Origin: Plectrocnemia conspersa
Taxonomy: Eukaryota; Arthropoda; Insecta; Trichoptera; Polycentropodidae
DNA length: 64,000 nucleotides
Direction: 5' to 3'
NCBI GenBank assembly: GCA_009617715.1
Contig: VTFK01000584.1
Span: forward strand, 1-64,000
A model generated the notes under the pieces. The model ran no database searches and had not been told where the DNA came from. It saw nothing but the letters and a program-made list of their open reading frames with translations. A program made the position numbers and the translations under genes. Of the stretch, positions 1-12,420 are shown in pieces (positions within the stretch are counted from its first letter, which is position 1; the number at the start of each line of letters is the position of its first letter).

Positions 1-246
1 AATGCAAAAAAAAAACATTAATGACTATATTACAATGCGTTTAATAATTGCGCGTACCCAAATAAGGACTAATTAATATTTTTGACATATAGTTGAAAAG
101 TCGGATGGATGTGCTTTTAGTGAGTTATTTAATAAACGTGTTCTTTAAATAATACTTAGAAAAAGAAACGCTGGTAATTATCTAGAATTCAAAAACGAAG
201 TTCTCTTAGAATCAGAAAATTTTATATATTTTTATATTTTTACCAG

Positions 247-341
247 GAGCTAAAAAAGGTGCTTTTCTAAATACACTCGTTGACATGAATCAGGGAGTTC
301 ATATTCCTGCATACCTTGTAGGAAATAAAATTGGATAATAT
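247..341 (+). CDS. candidate coding exon or exon relic, unrecognised
   Basis: A splice-acceptor-like sequence (T-rich tract ending ACCAG at 242-246) is followed by an open stretch whose frame, starting at base 249, gives about 30 codons with mixed, protein-like composition (AKKGAFLNTLVDMNQ near its start, HIPAYLVGNK near its end) before a TAA. The surrounding DNA is AT-rich and full of stops, so the codon mix stands out. A shifted frame stays open for about 45 codons further right (about 352-487). I do not recognise the family. It could be a terminal exon of a + strand gene that starts left of the window, or a relic of a transposon gene. AG sites behind T-tracts are common by chance here, so confidence is low. 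Confidence 0.22.
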
Positions 342-3300
342 TTATATTCCCCAAAGTACAGATATCTGAGAAACCATTTTTTGGACCTTTTCTATTAAAA
401 ATGAACCGATTGCATTATTTGGCATGTCAAGAGTATACTGCGTACTTAATAAAATATACAAAATACACGATTACCTTAAGCTACTAAATTAAAGCGCATA
501 TTGCAAGACAAATCCAAACTTATTAAAGGCTTCATGGTATATGTTTTCTTTCTGAAATCTGTAGTCCGCTTGAAATCACTTCTGTACGATGAAGCCTGTT
601 GTTATTTATTTCACATCAAAATCAAAAAATGTTTTTGATTTAGAATACGTTTTGTAGCTAGTAACTTTGCACTTAGTTTTTTAACATTTAATTAAAGTTT
701 TCTACGAGCCCTAGTGAAATCTATTTAAAAAATCTATTATAGTAATCACAAAACAGTAAAAGTTATGATTTTTAATCAGACTTAATTACCATTATTATTA
801 AGCAAAAAAAATTCACTGGTACAGTTAAGAATCTTGAAATATTCCTGATATGGCAATCAATATAGACGATTTGTGTAGCCCATACTAAGAAAATTGCTAA
901 CATATACTAACTACTGACCTCATTTTATAAACTGATAGTATTCTTATATATGCTCTTTTATTACATGAACACATTATTTTAAAAGTTGTCAAAAAGAAAT
1001 GTTTCACTTTTTTCTCGGAATGCCATCTTGTATCATTTCAATATTTTAAAAACCATATTTCTATATTTTTTAAATATAATAAAGGTAAAATATGAACTGA
1101 GATTCCTACTAATGCAAAATTTTATTTTATGTAAATTAAAATGTAGAAATCGAAAAATTGTTGTTACAACAACCTGAAAAAATTATCTGCATTTTGGTGC
1201 TTAACAAATTAAATTAGCTTAAGGGAAAATGTCCTAATAAAAAAATTATATAAATATAACTTGAATAAAAGTAGCATTTATGAACTTTCAGAAATAAAAT
1301 CGAAATATATTTAATATTTTAAAACGTAATTTAATTTCCAGTCCAATAATTTTATGAGACCTTAATGATTTTCTTTGAAAATATACAAAGTAATAAAAAT
1401 GCAAGGAAATGAAAAAAATATTAAGCAATATGCTATAAAATTTGAAAAACCCAATGTAAATACATACGTATGTACCTGTTATACTATAACTTAACTAAAT
1501 ATTTTTTTAAATATTCTACACTTTTGCCATATATCCTAAAACAAAAAAAAAAAAAAACAAAATTAGTTATACATTTCATCGTCTTGCAATTTATATTAAT
1601 GATATTTTTTCTGTTGCTACTAGTAATCTACTTTTAAAAAATATTAAAAATATATCAAATCGTGTATTTTCAGTTAAAATTAAAATCGTAAATATTTAAA
1701 TAAACAACAAATTATTTATTTGTTTTTATACTAATTGTAAATAAATGGTTGTTCATTTTTTTACCATACTTTATAAATTATTGTTAAAAATAAAAAGTAC
1801 TAAGAATTAGATATTAAATCTATATTATTAAATATTAATAAAATACACTATTTAAAATTAATTTTAATTTTCTTTCCTAAAATTAATTTAATTTGCAGTA
1901 AATGGCGATGATCGAATTGTGTTTTTTTAGTGCTGTAGCTTTTTTACTATATTTTGAAAAAATGCAAATATTATGACTCAACTTGTATGTTGAATATTTT
2001 TTACAGTAAATGTAAAATAGGAACTTTGAATAAATCGTAAGTTTATCAGATTAAAGATATTTTATTAATGGCAAAATACTAAAGGGGTCTCAACCACCTT
2101 AATTTAAATAGTAATACAATTATAAAGGATGATTAATTTTCATTAGGAAGAATATTATTACTATTATATTTATTTTACTATATTAAATGCTGGTTATTAA
2201 TATTTAATGTAATTTATTAATATTGTAATTTACGCGTTTGTCTTATATCTTAAAATTTTATTCGATATTCTAAGTAAACACCATCCCTTTTGATGTAACA
2301 TTTTATAAAGTACACATATATCTAGCTACTTTTAAAGTTAGAAATACAGTGATAATAATAATTTGCCATATTTACTTAGGAAAATAATATAAGTAGATTA
2401 ACACATACAAATGGTTTTTTGTACTTTAATTTTAAGTTTATTAATATATTTCGCTTTTTAAAAATAATATGTCTAAAACAAATAACTTTTAAGCTACAGT
2501 ATATTATATCGTTTTAGAGACATAATTATTAGGCCATTAATTTATGTAAGTAAATGCATTTGAGTAACACAATATATTATTATATATTATATTTTTACAT
2601 ACTGTGATAAAAAAAACTTATAAAAACATAAAACTTGTAAGTTTATTTGCATTTAAAAATATATTTCTGTACCATAATATAAGCCATGCTTTGAGCTGGA
2701 TGAAAAGTATCTTTGCAACTGCATATCATTAGTGTTGTTCAATTGCAAGAAACGCTTTGCGAACTTGCCCATTGTCATGAATCAGCATCATGCCTTTGAA
2801 ATGTTAACTTGTATTTTCACAATTTATTTTTAAAACGATATATTAATTATTTGTATCATTGATTAACATTGGCTTTTTTATAAGACTTATATAACAATGA
2901 ATTTAAAATATTGCCTATAAATAGCAGATAAACATTTAGACTTATTTTCCGTCGTTATCTTAATAGCCTAAAATTATAATATATTATACTTAAATTTAGT
3001 AAGAAAAATATGTTTTGATTCAGAAATTCTGTTTATATACTTTTCAAAGGTTTCACAAAAATCTCTGATTTGTAGTCTGATGATATTTTAATTTTTTAAT
3101 GGCATGTAAAATTATGTTAAAGTGCTTATTATTTCGTTAAAAAAATATGAAAAATTTCGAATAAAAATATATTATTTTTATTTTTAAACTTTTTTCAATT
3201 AGTTGATTTTCAAACTGTTTCACAAATATTAGCTTAAATTTTTAAAACTAAGTATTTGTCACAATTTTTATTTTTTAGAATTATAAACACATTATGAATA

Positions 3301-3746
3301 TTTAAAGGATACCTTTAATCGTTAGTTATAACGCTAATACCGCTATATTTTATATTTTAACACAAGTAGCGCTTATAGCGTTTAATAAGCGCTTTAACAA
3401 AAATTATGCAACTTAAATAGCTAGGAGAGCTTCTAAATGTTGTTTGAAATTAAGGTAAAATAGTAATTACTATGAGGTAACACAGTAACCAATTTTATTT
3501 ATATTTTTACCTTCACTTGATGTTGATTAAAACATTACAATATTGAATAAAGTTACGAGAAAGTTGAAAATACTCGTAAAGGAAGTCCTTTAAAGTTGTC
3601 GCATTGCCAATTTACATTTTATAAAATAAATAGCATTTTTGTATACATTATGCTATACAATAAAACACATATGTTTTTTACATTGAAGTTACAAATTTAT
3701 TAGAAGCATAAAAATGAATGAATATGTAACATAATGTTCCTTTCAG
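342..3746. other. AT-rich non-coding stretch
   Basis: Mostly A/T runs with stops in all frames and no recognisable gene. The only patch of more balanced composition is about 2690-2815. There the minus strand reads a short peptide-like segment (MMLIHDNGQVRKAFLAIEQH) and the plus strand is also open for about 30 codons, so neither reading can be preferred. Confidence 0.6.
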
Positions 3747-3935
3747 GAGCTTTTGGAGCGTAACTGTAAAATTTCAGCCCATCTCAATACGTAGGAATAT
3801 AGTAAAGCTTTAAAGGCCGTTTATCTTCCCGCGCTCTTTGATTCAATGACTTTGTGGTTCACAATGGGAAGCGAGTGCGATTTCGCAGATTACTCTAGTA
3901 CCAATTCACTGGGAGGACAAAAAGCCGAATTCTAA
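3747..3935 (+). pseudogene. open, coding-like segment with one internal stop, unrecognised
   Basis: A canonical-looking acceptor (TTCCTTTCAG ending at 3746) precedes a frame that reads 15 codons to a TAG at 3792-3794. In the same frame it then continues for 46 codons with balanced amino acid use (EYSKALKAVYLPALFDSMT, then MGSECDFADYSS) to a TAA at 3933. GC content is well above the flanks. The reading could be a pseudogene of a small exon, a stop-readthrough exon, a relic of a mobile element, or a conserved non-coding block that happens to be open. A possible donor (TAC/GTAGGA) at 3791 would remove the stop. No family recognised. Confidence 0.22.
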
Positions 3936-5435
3936 ATGTAAAAATACGTTCAAACAATCACATACTCGTAAATATGCTACGTTTATAAATTTTATCCAGA
4001 AATTCATTCAAGTAAAGGGTGGGTGCGCAATTGAGTTATACACCAAGTTGAGAACAATTTGTTTAAATAAATGACTTCCGGCCGAACAATTTATTTTTCT
4101 TCTCGGAACAGTCGTATTTTAGAAACGTCGATTGCATCACACCTTCGAAAAGTTTTCATTAAAAACTTATTCTATTTTCTTTTGTGCAAACTTTGGCGGC
4201 GAGTGGCTGTCGAATGTTAAACACTGCAGTGTTTGGGGAAGCGCCTTTAGGTGCACATATACATACACACAAGTCCACAAACAAACCCAAATCGAAACTG
4301 CCTTTCATTCCACTTTCATTATTTTCTCTTGGAACTCAATTGAAAAGCCATTAATGAACCATTCAGTCGACAACCTAAGGTCTATAGCACAACGGTAAGA
4401 GATTCATCACAGACACATCTGAAATCGGAGCTCAATCTTAATTATCAATACATTTAGATGTTATAAATCGAACTTACGCAATTAAAAGTCAAAGAGTTAT
4501 TAAATTTATATCTTTATATTTACTAAATTTATTTTTATTTTATTTAATTTATTTGTATATATGTGTATGAATATGTATAACACCATGAATACCATCAAAA
4601 TAGGGTTTACTACTTGGAAAGGCAAACTTTGTTATCTGAGTAATTTCCCATGAAAAAGACGTCATATGTTCAACGACAGTGTCTGCTTTACCGACCTGGT
4701 AGTTTTGCGATTTTAACGGCGCTCTAATTCGGCAATTGCGTTTTATGGCCGAATTAAGACCAGAATTCTTTCGAGCCTAACCCATTGTGCCGATCGTGCG
4801 TGTATAATTAAAAGGCATAAACGTGTGGCTACGGTCATTTTCGTGAGGAATGGCGCAATGACATGAACCTTAGGTATGTGTCACGCGAGCGACTTAAAAA
4901 ATAAATGTAACAATGTATACTAAAACGAGTGTCATCTGAGACTTTAAGATTTCACTAGACAAATTAACTGTGTCATAATATGACCTAAATAATTTTTCTC
5001 TCAATATATTTTTTTGTGCGAGTACTAATTCAAAAGAATACAATCTTATTTTGCGTCCAATTGTGAGTTCGTGCTTGTGCAGTGACCCTTTTATATGATA
5101 AGACTTCACATTAGCTTATAAAATCGCAATAAAATATGTGTGTATGGCAAAATTATGAATTGTGTAAAAAAGAAGGATGCTGTAATCCACTTCCTAGTAT
5201 GCTGAGAATTACACTTTTGTAAAAAAATCCATTGTTTTTACACAATAATAGTTTTGCTTTTTATTAAATGATAAAGTAACGAATTGTTATAAAAAATCGG
5301 GTTTATTAGCGCAATAGTACGTTTTTTATTATTATTTTGATTTTATTTAAATCAGCTATAATTTTTTTGGTCACAAAACTTAAGAAATAAAATTATTTAA
5401 ATTTGATAACAAATTACTTAGTATTAAATATATGT
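3936..5435. other. intergenic DNA with two GC-richer islands
   Basis: The islands are at about 4010-4430 and 4600-4900. The first ends in a good splice-donor-like site (AACG/GTAAGA, GT at 4395-4396) and could be an untranslated first exon; an 88-codon ORF across it has no family resemblance. The second carries a GACGTC site and many CpGs, as in regulatory DNA. No gene could be supported. Confidence 0.3.
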
Positions 5436-5650
5436 GCTTTTCTCCGAGCACTGGTAGAGAAGCTGGCGGAGAAATGTTGTCCTTAGGATGGTTCTATGAG
5501 GTCTCTTGTTGCTTGTCGTCGTTTGTGGTATGTCAGCTGCCTCGTTTTCCTGTCGTTTCTGCAGTATGTTATGCAATGTGTGGTTGTCTGCGATGTGTCT
5601 TCAATAATTTTCCGCTCTGCAGTCTGTCTTAATCGACTCTCTATCAGCCT
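5436..5650 (-). mobile_element. LTR-retrotransposon-like leader fragment (inverted copy)
   Basis: The segment from TTTTCTCCGAGCACTGGTAG onwards matches the reverse complement of about 29,500-29,650, downstream of the primer-binding-site-like sequence at 29,381. The first ~30 bases match at roughly nine in ten positions and the similarity weakens over the following 150 bases. Composition is GC-richer than the flanks. It is therefore an old partial copy, in the opposite orientation, of the same element. No long terminal repeat or coding domain is visible in this copy. Confidence 0.45.
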
Positions 5651-5659
5651 TTTTGTACC

Positions 5660-5757
5660 GTAGGTTGAAATGGTTAAATAACATTAAATGAGTGATTTTG
5701 CGATTTCAACCAACTTCTTCAAAATATAAATAAAACTCGAGTTGGCAAAATAATATG
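5660..5757 (+). repeat. dispersed ~90-bp repeat, copy 1
   Basis: This block, with core GATTTCAACCAACTTCTTCA followed by AAATATAAATAAAACT and GAGTTGG, occurs again in inverted orientation at about 37,363-37,460 with only scattered differences. It holds an internal inverted repeat (CCAACT ... AGTTGG). It abuts the retrotransposon-like scrap at 5,436-5,650, so it could be part of the same insertion, but the 37-kb copy lacks that neighbour. Transposon class unknown. Confidence 0.6.
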
Positions 5758-7614
5758 GCAATTTTATATTTGTATAACTTTGATTGTAACTTTGTTTTGT
5801 ACTTAAAGTTTTTATTACATACAATTTTACGAGCATTAAAACTTTTATTAATTAAAAATAAAACTATTTTATTGTGTTTTGTACTGTAAATAATATAATT
5901 TTTTCATATTGCCCAAGTTTATGAATAGAAAACTTTTATCTTATTTACTGTTTTTCCTTTTAATTGCAATACGATGATCCTGTATTCAGACTTTCGGATA
6001 CCGTGGCCAATCAAGCATCACTTACTAATTAACACAAAATCCTAAACAATTTAGTTAACACGCTTTACAAATAGAGCGTGTTTTGTCTCCACCCTTTATT
6101 TACTCGCATTCCATCAGCTTTGTAAGCAAGCAATCCGTGAGGAGTATGTTTGACAGGCACTCTCTTAATCACAATTTATTTCCACCCAGCGATTTGGCAG
6201 TCTACAAAGGGGAGTTTGTCACTTTTGATTCGGCACCCTTTCACACAGTACGTTTCGCGTTTTTTTGCTGTGTCTGTATCATTGTATGGCAGTGGCTTGA
6301 AAGGGCAGAGTTTCTAACACGACTTGGGTTACAGTTTCGATTCCGCGGATTGGCTTCCTTAAAATACGACCCGCTTTGTTCAGCCTCACTACAATAGGCT
6401 TCGACGGTGTATCGAGACGTGAAAGCAAATCCGCTTTGTTTCCCTTCTCCTACCTCCAAATCTGAAAAAATATATCTTAACTTTAAAAAAACTATATAAG
6501 AAAAAGGGATTATTTATTAATATATAAACTACAATAAGAGCTTATAAAATAGTTAGATTATATGTGAAATCACACACAAATTTTAACTGTATTGAAGATT
6601 TGGGCCTAACTTTTATTGCTTGGTAATACTGAATAATTGCATCTAACACATCTTATTTAAAAAAAATAATTTAAATACAGAACCAAATAATCAAAAATTC
6701 TTGAGATAGTTTAAACAAAATTTTAGTTGAACATTTTATTGTCCACGTTAAATAATCAAAAAAAAATGAAGTAAAAAAATACAGAATGTAGGTCAATCTG
6801 ATGACATTACCATCACGAACGTACATGCTTTTTGTTTGTTACAGATACGTAATAGATTTATTTTCCTTTTTGTATGTGAATATATTTCATAGTTTACAAA
6901 AGCACGCAATTTAACTGCAACGTCGAATAAATTTATTTTAATAATATACGACATTAACCAACAGCAGTTTAAGTTTTATAAAGACAATGCAGTACTGCTT
7001 TATTGATCACATAATAATACAGTGATTTATAAATAGTATGATGACTCATTGAAGCACATTATGTGCATATTTTCTACATATAGAATGTATTATATTAACA
7101 AAAAATATATGAATAAGTATATTTTTCAGTTCAAGTTATATTATATAATATATATAGTTAAAATATGAACTGTTTTACATAAGAGAGCTTTCGCTGAAGG
7201 AATTTTGTCATTAGCATTCTCAACGGCCAAACAAACAACATCAATTTGTCTGAGACTGTCAAACGATTAATCTATCAGAAAAATTTTTTTATATTATATG
7301 TATTATATAAAAGTTTAAATAAGAATGAGCGATCGTCGAAGGATCAACGGAAAGTAAAATAAATGGTATTCAATACTGCCTCGGTTAATTGACGGTTAAC
7401 TTCTTTAACAATTCGAGTTCGTAAACTTGTCAGACAATGACGCTTTAAAAGCTGAATTAATGTTGAGATAGAAAATAATACGACAGTCGGGCATATTGAA
7501 AAAAAAGTATCGCTTAGCATTGTTTAATTTATTTGTACTACAAATTTTATTTAATTTATATAAATTTTGAAAAATATTATAAATGCGCTTGTAGCCTTGT
7601 TTTGTTTTCTCTAG
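5758..7614. other. non-coding stretch with a GC-richer island at 6.06-6.47 kb
   Basis: The island at about 6060-6470 is open on both strands (104 codons plus, 72 codons minus) but neither translation resembles a known domain, and each is probably a by-product of low AT content. It may be conserved regulatory DNA or an untranslated exon. The rest is AT-rich with nothing recognisable. Confidence 0.4.
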
Positions 7615-7686
7615 ATTTTGGATGCCAAAGTGGAGCAAGAGATGCGAAGAGAGAAGCAGAGACTTCTGTTATCTTTGCTGGCTTAA
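7615..7686 (+). CDS. candidate terminal coding exon, 23 codons
   Basis: A strong pyrimidine tract and acceptor (TTGTTTTCTCTAG ending at 7614) precedes ATTTTGGATGCC. The frame starting at base 7615 reads ILDAKVEQEMRREKQR and then a leucine-rich end before TAA at 7684-7686. Charged heptad-like helix content followed by a stop is what a last exon of a coiled-coil protein could look like. No matching upstream exon is visible in the window and I cannot name a family. The alternatives are an untranslated or alternative exon, or chance. Confidence 0.25.
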   Translation: MLDAKVEQEMRREKQRLLLSLLA

Positions 7687-7879
7687 TGTTGAGTTGGCCT
7701 TCCTTTGATTGAAGTCTAAATCAAAGAGCCCTTAAAAATCAGATGCCTTGAACTTGAAAGTGAATGTTAAAGTATGTATTTCTCAGATGAATTGTATCTA
7801 CAAAAGAGATTCTTAGTTTCTCGCGTTGTTGTCCGCCTTTTTACGGTAGGATGACTAATTACAAAAATTATGGGTGGCA

Positions 7880-8840
7880 AGTTGTTTGAAACAATTCGCC
7901 ACTGGCTGTTACAGCAGATTATAAACTGTTATTTTGAGGAAAACCCCAAAGACCTACGCTATTTTTTCACAATGCGACAGATAATTTAATCTTTTCTTGT
8001 GTTATGCCGCGTACTTTTCAATTTAAGCTCTCAAAAGCTGTTTCACGGTGGTGTCCCATTTTAACTAAAAGTGAGTTAGTTTTTTTTATTTTATTTAATT
8101 TTAACGTTTTTTTAGATATTCAGAAAATTTAAGCGATTAAAATATTATATTATTTTTTCAAGTAAGGCTTCTTATTTTAAATAGTCAAGAAAAAAATGCA
8201 AGCACTACAAATTTTAGTCCCCACATTGGAGAATCTAAAAAGTTATTTTTATTGTATGATAATGCACTATGACGTATTGCATGTTTGACCCCCTAAAAGG
8301 TAAATTAACTGGGTTATAAAATATTGCATCATCCACTTGACAAACTTAGACTTAGCGAATTGTTTGAAATAAATTGCCACTGGCTGTTAGACCAGGTTAG
8401 AAACCGCTGTTTTGTAAGGAAGCTCAAAGGCACGCGTTATCTTTTCGCAATACAACAGATCATTTAATCCTTCTAAGTTATGCCACATACTTTTCAATTT
8501 AAGCTGTCAAAAGTTGTCCCACGGTGGTGTCCCATTTTAACTAAGATCAAGTTACTCTTTTTCTTTTACTTAGCTGTGATGTTTTTTAGATATTCAACAA
8601 AATTGCACGATTTAAATTTTAAATTATTTTTTTCATGTAAGATATCTTATAAATAATTAAGTATTTCTTTAAATAATTATGATTTTTTTTAAAAACGCAA
8701 GAACTACAAATTTTAGTGACCGCATTGTGTAATCTAAAGGGGTGGTTTTATTGCATTATAATGCGCTATCACGTATTGCACGATTGACCCCTTAAAAGCT
8801 AAATGAGTTGGTATATATTATAAAATATTGCATCATCTAC
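7880..8840 (+). repeat. diverged tandem duplication, unit about 477 bp, two copies
   Basis: Unit 1 (about 7880-8345) and unit 2 (about 8358-8840) align along nearly their whole length. Anchors are TTGTTTGAAA with TTGCCACTGGCTGTTA-type sequence, CGGTGGTGTCCCATTTTAAC (8046 and 8522, offset 476), ACTACAAATTTTAGT, and TATAAAATATTGCATCATC near each end. Copies differ by many substitutions and small indels, so the duplication is old. Neither unit has a long ORF. It could be a satellite-like unit, a nested non-autonomous transposon or a duplicated regulatory element. Confidence 0.75.
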
Positions 8841-10588
8841 TAAACATACTTAATTTTTTTGCATACAGGTAATCACTTTTTATACATTTTAAAAATGTTT
8901 TCAAAGTGCAAACTACTGTAAAACATTTTTTTTAGAATTTTTCAAACAATCGGAATAAATAAATATTTTAATAAATTGCTAGATTAGATTATGCTAGAAA
9001 TAGGTTGTTATTATTTAGTATAACCTGTCAGTAGATAAAAAAAACATGATTTATTTATACTTGCGATATAAATATGTGCCTTATATTATTATAAAGTAGC
9101 CTTTTTAACTTACAAACGTACATGTATAGAATATGTACATATGTAATGTGAATACCCGGTTTACAGTTTGAAACAATATATTTTGTTGTGCGCGCTTTAC
9201 ATCTTAGCCAAAGACCAAAAGTTTTCGAAAATTGTTTTACTTAACTATTTTGCTAAAATATTTAATCCTAAGCGTCGTTAAATAATTAAATCGCCCTAAT
9301 CTCAAATCGCTATATACACATGACGGCAAAATACATACACACACATTCCGGCAAACAATGTCACGGAGACAAAGTGATTAAACCGAATATAATTAGCAGG
9401 TGGAAAAGTTTTAATCGAACCCATACGACTTGATCGTTAATTCAAAAATCGGTTCGACAAAGCCAAACAACCAAAATTACAACGTATTAATTTTGTTTAC
9501 GTTAATATTAAACCAGACGTTTAATTAAAAAGTGTGTATGTGTGTGTTTAATGCTCAAATTACATGCGAATAGCGTAAAAAAATTTAGGTGGCTTTACAC
9601 ATCTATTAAAAAAACATGTATGGCGTGTTTGCTAGTTATATTTCTTTATGCGCAGAGTTCTAAAGCATATAAAAGATCTTTCTACCAAAAAAAATCAGTG
9701 TTGAATAATTAAAATGGGGCGTTTCTCATTATGTGAATTTTTATAAACGACGAAACAACGCGATGTATAATACAAACGCTTTTTTATAATAGGTTACAAA
9801 ATTTGAGCTTTTTTTTTGAATAGATTATACAACTTTAAATAACGTTAATGTATTTCACGAATAAAAAAGTTAATTTTGTATAAAAAGCGATTTCATGTGT
9901 CGTATTAAATTTTACTCTGTAGTTAACTACTTATTATATAAAAGTAACTAAATATGTATTCAATGTAAAAATTATTTAATACATACGTTTTGCGTATTTA
10001 TTTCAATTAAAAAGCTTTATAAATATATACAACTCCTATTTAAAATTTGTGAAATCATTAACGATAAATATTTTTTTTTAAAATACGTAGAATTATAAAA
10101 TATATATATTTTATTAAATTAATATGTAATTGAATTATTTTTGTTTAAGACAAATTTAGCAGTGGCAAAAATTAGGCATTTCAATATTTTATAAAAGGAT
10201 ACATTGATATAAAAATCGCATATCAATAAACTCTCAAGATAAACCTTGAAAAATAATTTCTTTAAATGTTTTTAACACCCTGTTTGTGATTATTCGTAAT
10301 AAAAATACATAAAATTGATTTATATTCTAATATGACAAGTTTCAACGTGTCAAATAGAATTTTTAGTGACATTACAATATTGGAGAATTTCGCATGTCGC
10401 AAGACAAACCCCAGTTAGATTTAAAAATAGATAAAATGTCAACTCTTTTGTGAAATTTCCACTTTTGTGAAAAATTTCATCGAGATCGTAGCAAAATCTT
10501 TCATAGTCATACTTTCTAGAAAAGGTTACAACATGACATATGTATATCAACGCTGAACGGTAAACGATTTACCAAAGGCAATTTTCAC
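8841..10588. other. AT-rich non-coding stretch
   Basis: No gene or repeat recognised. The segment at about 9290-9560 is less AT-rich. Short ORFs here read as low-complexity translations. Confidence 0.6.
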
Positions 10589-10634
10589 ATTATTTTATTT
10601 TATTTATTTATTATTTTATTTTATTAATTTATTA
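10589..10634 (-). repeat. simple-repeat 3' tail of the retrotransposon
   Basis: On the minus strand the region after the element body is a run of A-rich units (TAAAA, AATAA, TAAATAAA). Microsatellite-like tails of this type mark the 3' end where target-primed reverse transcription began, which fixes the element orientation. Confidence 0.6.
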
Positions 10635-10746
10635 AGCTTAATAGCTAATATTTACATCTAACAAATTTAGTAAACATATATAAAAATATATAAAAAATAC
10701 ATAACAGAAAGAAAAAATAAAAATATACAATAATAAAGTCTTAATA

Positions 10747-12375
10747 TTATAATTTATGTCTATATGTACGAAGATGTTTTTTTATTCCATTTATGAAACC
10801 CGTTATATTTTTGCTGTTTCGGATTTCTCTTGGAAGACTATTATATAAATCAAAACCTCCGTACATAATTCCCTTAGCCGTACTAGTTTTCTTATACTTA
10901 ATTATCTTTAAATTTTCTTTATTTCTAGTATTATATTTATGTACATCTTTATTTCTTATTAAATACTTATTAAAATATTTTGGTAACATATTATTTTCTA
11001 ACTTATATATAAATACTAAAACATTCATACTCAATATTTCTTAAACATTCAACCATTCTAATCTATCAATCATACTTTTACAATTAGTTAATCTATTTTT
11101 ATTTAAGATTACTCTCATTGCCCTATTTTGTAATTTTTTGCAACATTTGTTTATCTAATTTATTTAACATATTTAATAGTGTTGCACAATAATTAAAATG
11201 GGGCAATATTCTATTGTAAATTATTTTTTTTGTATTTATACTTAATATATTTCTTAATCTAGATAATAAACCTATTTTTCTACTAATTTTTTTTAATATG
11301 TAATTACAATGTTCTTTAAAATTTAATTTTGTATCAACAATTACTCCTAAATATTTTATATTATCCACTATTTCTATACTAGAGTTATTTATTACTATTT
11401 TGGTACTATTATCTAACACATTTTTATAATTAATAAACATACATTTAGTTTTATTCTCATTTAATTTAAGTACATTATTCTTTAACCATATTTCTAATAT
11501 ACTTAATTCATTATTTAAATTATTTACAATTTCTTTAATGTTATCACCTATGCAATACATTAATGTGTCATCCGCAAATAGATGAATTTTACATTTTTTT
11601 TTCACGTTATTAACTATATCATTAATATACAAAACAAATAACAATGGTCCCAATTTAGACCCTTGTGGTACTCCATAAGACACTAATTTCTCTTCAGAAT
11701 ATACATTATTTATTTTAACTTTTTTGTTTTCTTTTATATAAGTAATTATTAAACCATCTTAAAACTATATCACTTATACCTATACTCTCCAATTTCTTTA
11801 ACATTATTTTTTCTGTCTATTGTTTCGAAGGCTCTCTTGAAATCCAAGAAAACTGCTCCAATGATTTTGTTTGTATCCTTAGCCAACAGCCAATCATTTA
11901 TTACTACTGTAATTTGTAATGCAGTTTCAGTGGAATGCTTTTCTCTGAATCCCGATTGTTGTTCACATATTATGTTTTGAGAAGTAATAAATTCCTTTAA
12001 TTGTTTGATTACTACTTCTTCTATTATTTTTTTTCTATACACGGTAGCATGTTGATTGGTCTCATTTCTTCAACTTTTTTACTATTTTTTTATTTTAGGT
12101 ATAGGTACAATAGTAGCAATCTTTTAAATTTTCAGGCATTTCTCCTAAGGAGAGTGCTTTATTTATTAAATAATTTAATTTAGTTCCTATTATTTCCCAT
12201 GTTTCTTTAATTATATTTATATCTAGTTCATCAGTACTAGTTCCTTTTTTTAAATTTACATATTATGTTATGAATTTCATCTAATGATACTGATTTAAAT
12301 ATACTAAATTTTACAATTATTGCTTTATTATTATTTTGTACTAAATTACTAATCCTTGGTATTGAATTCACAATT
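10747..12375 (-). pseudogene. non-LTR retrotransposon reverse transcriptase, frameshifted
   Basis: Reading on the minus strand from about 12,375 downwards one meets RPINMLPCIEK (fingers, about 12,045), then EQQSGFREKHSTETA and AVFLDFKRAFETIDR (palm, 11,770-12,042), then after a frame change GVPQGSKLGPLLF and the catalytic FADD box (11,123-11,683). A thumb or C-terminal region follows (10,747-11,034) with LYNSLPREIRN, a motif common at the C-terminus of CR1/L2-like proteins. In life this enzyme copies the element RNA at a nicked chromosomal target. Frame breaks around 11,690-11,770, about 11,120 and above 12,045 leave it inactive, although the FADD residues are intact. Clade assignment (CR1/L2-like) is by motif only. 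Confidence 0.8.
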
Positions 12376-12420
12376 TCTTCTATGCACTCAATGTAATATG
12401 TATTCATTTTTTCTGCTATT

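Larger units (their letters stand above)
10589..12420 (-). mobile_element. decayed non-LTR retrotransposon, 5'-truncated
   Basis: A minus-strand reverse transcriptase of the non-LTR type is spread over three overlapping or adjacent open segments. At the 3' end of the element (10,589-10,634 on this strand) lies an AATAAA/TAAAA-type simple-repeat tail, as seen in elements of the CR1/L2/Jockey group. No endonuclease domain is visible, so the copy is 5' truncated at roughly 12,420. No target-site duplication could be identified by eye. The element is more AT-rich than most of its kind, showing long mutation at the host's base bias. Confidence 0.75.

Noticed and set aside
10793..11044. 83-codon plus ORF
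   Set aside because: Antisense to the reverse transcriptase C-terminal region of the non-LTR element.
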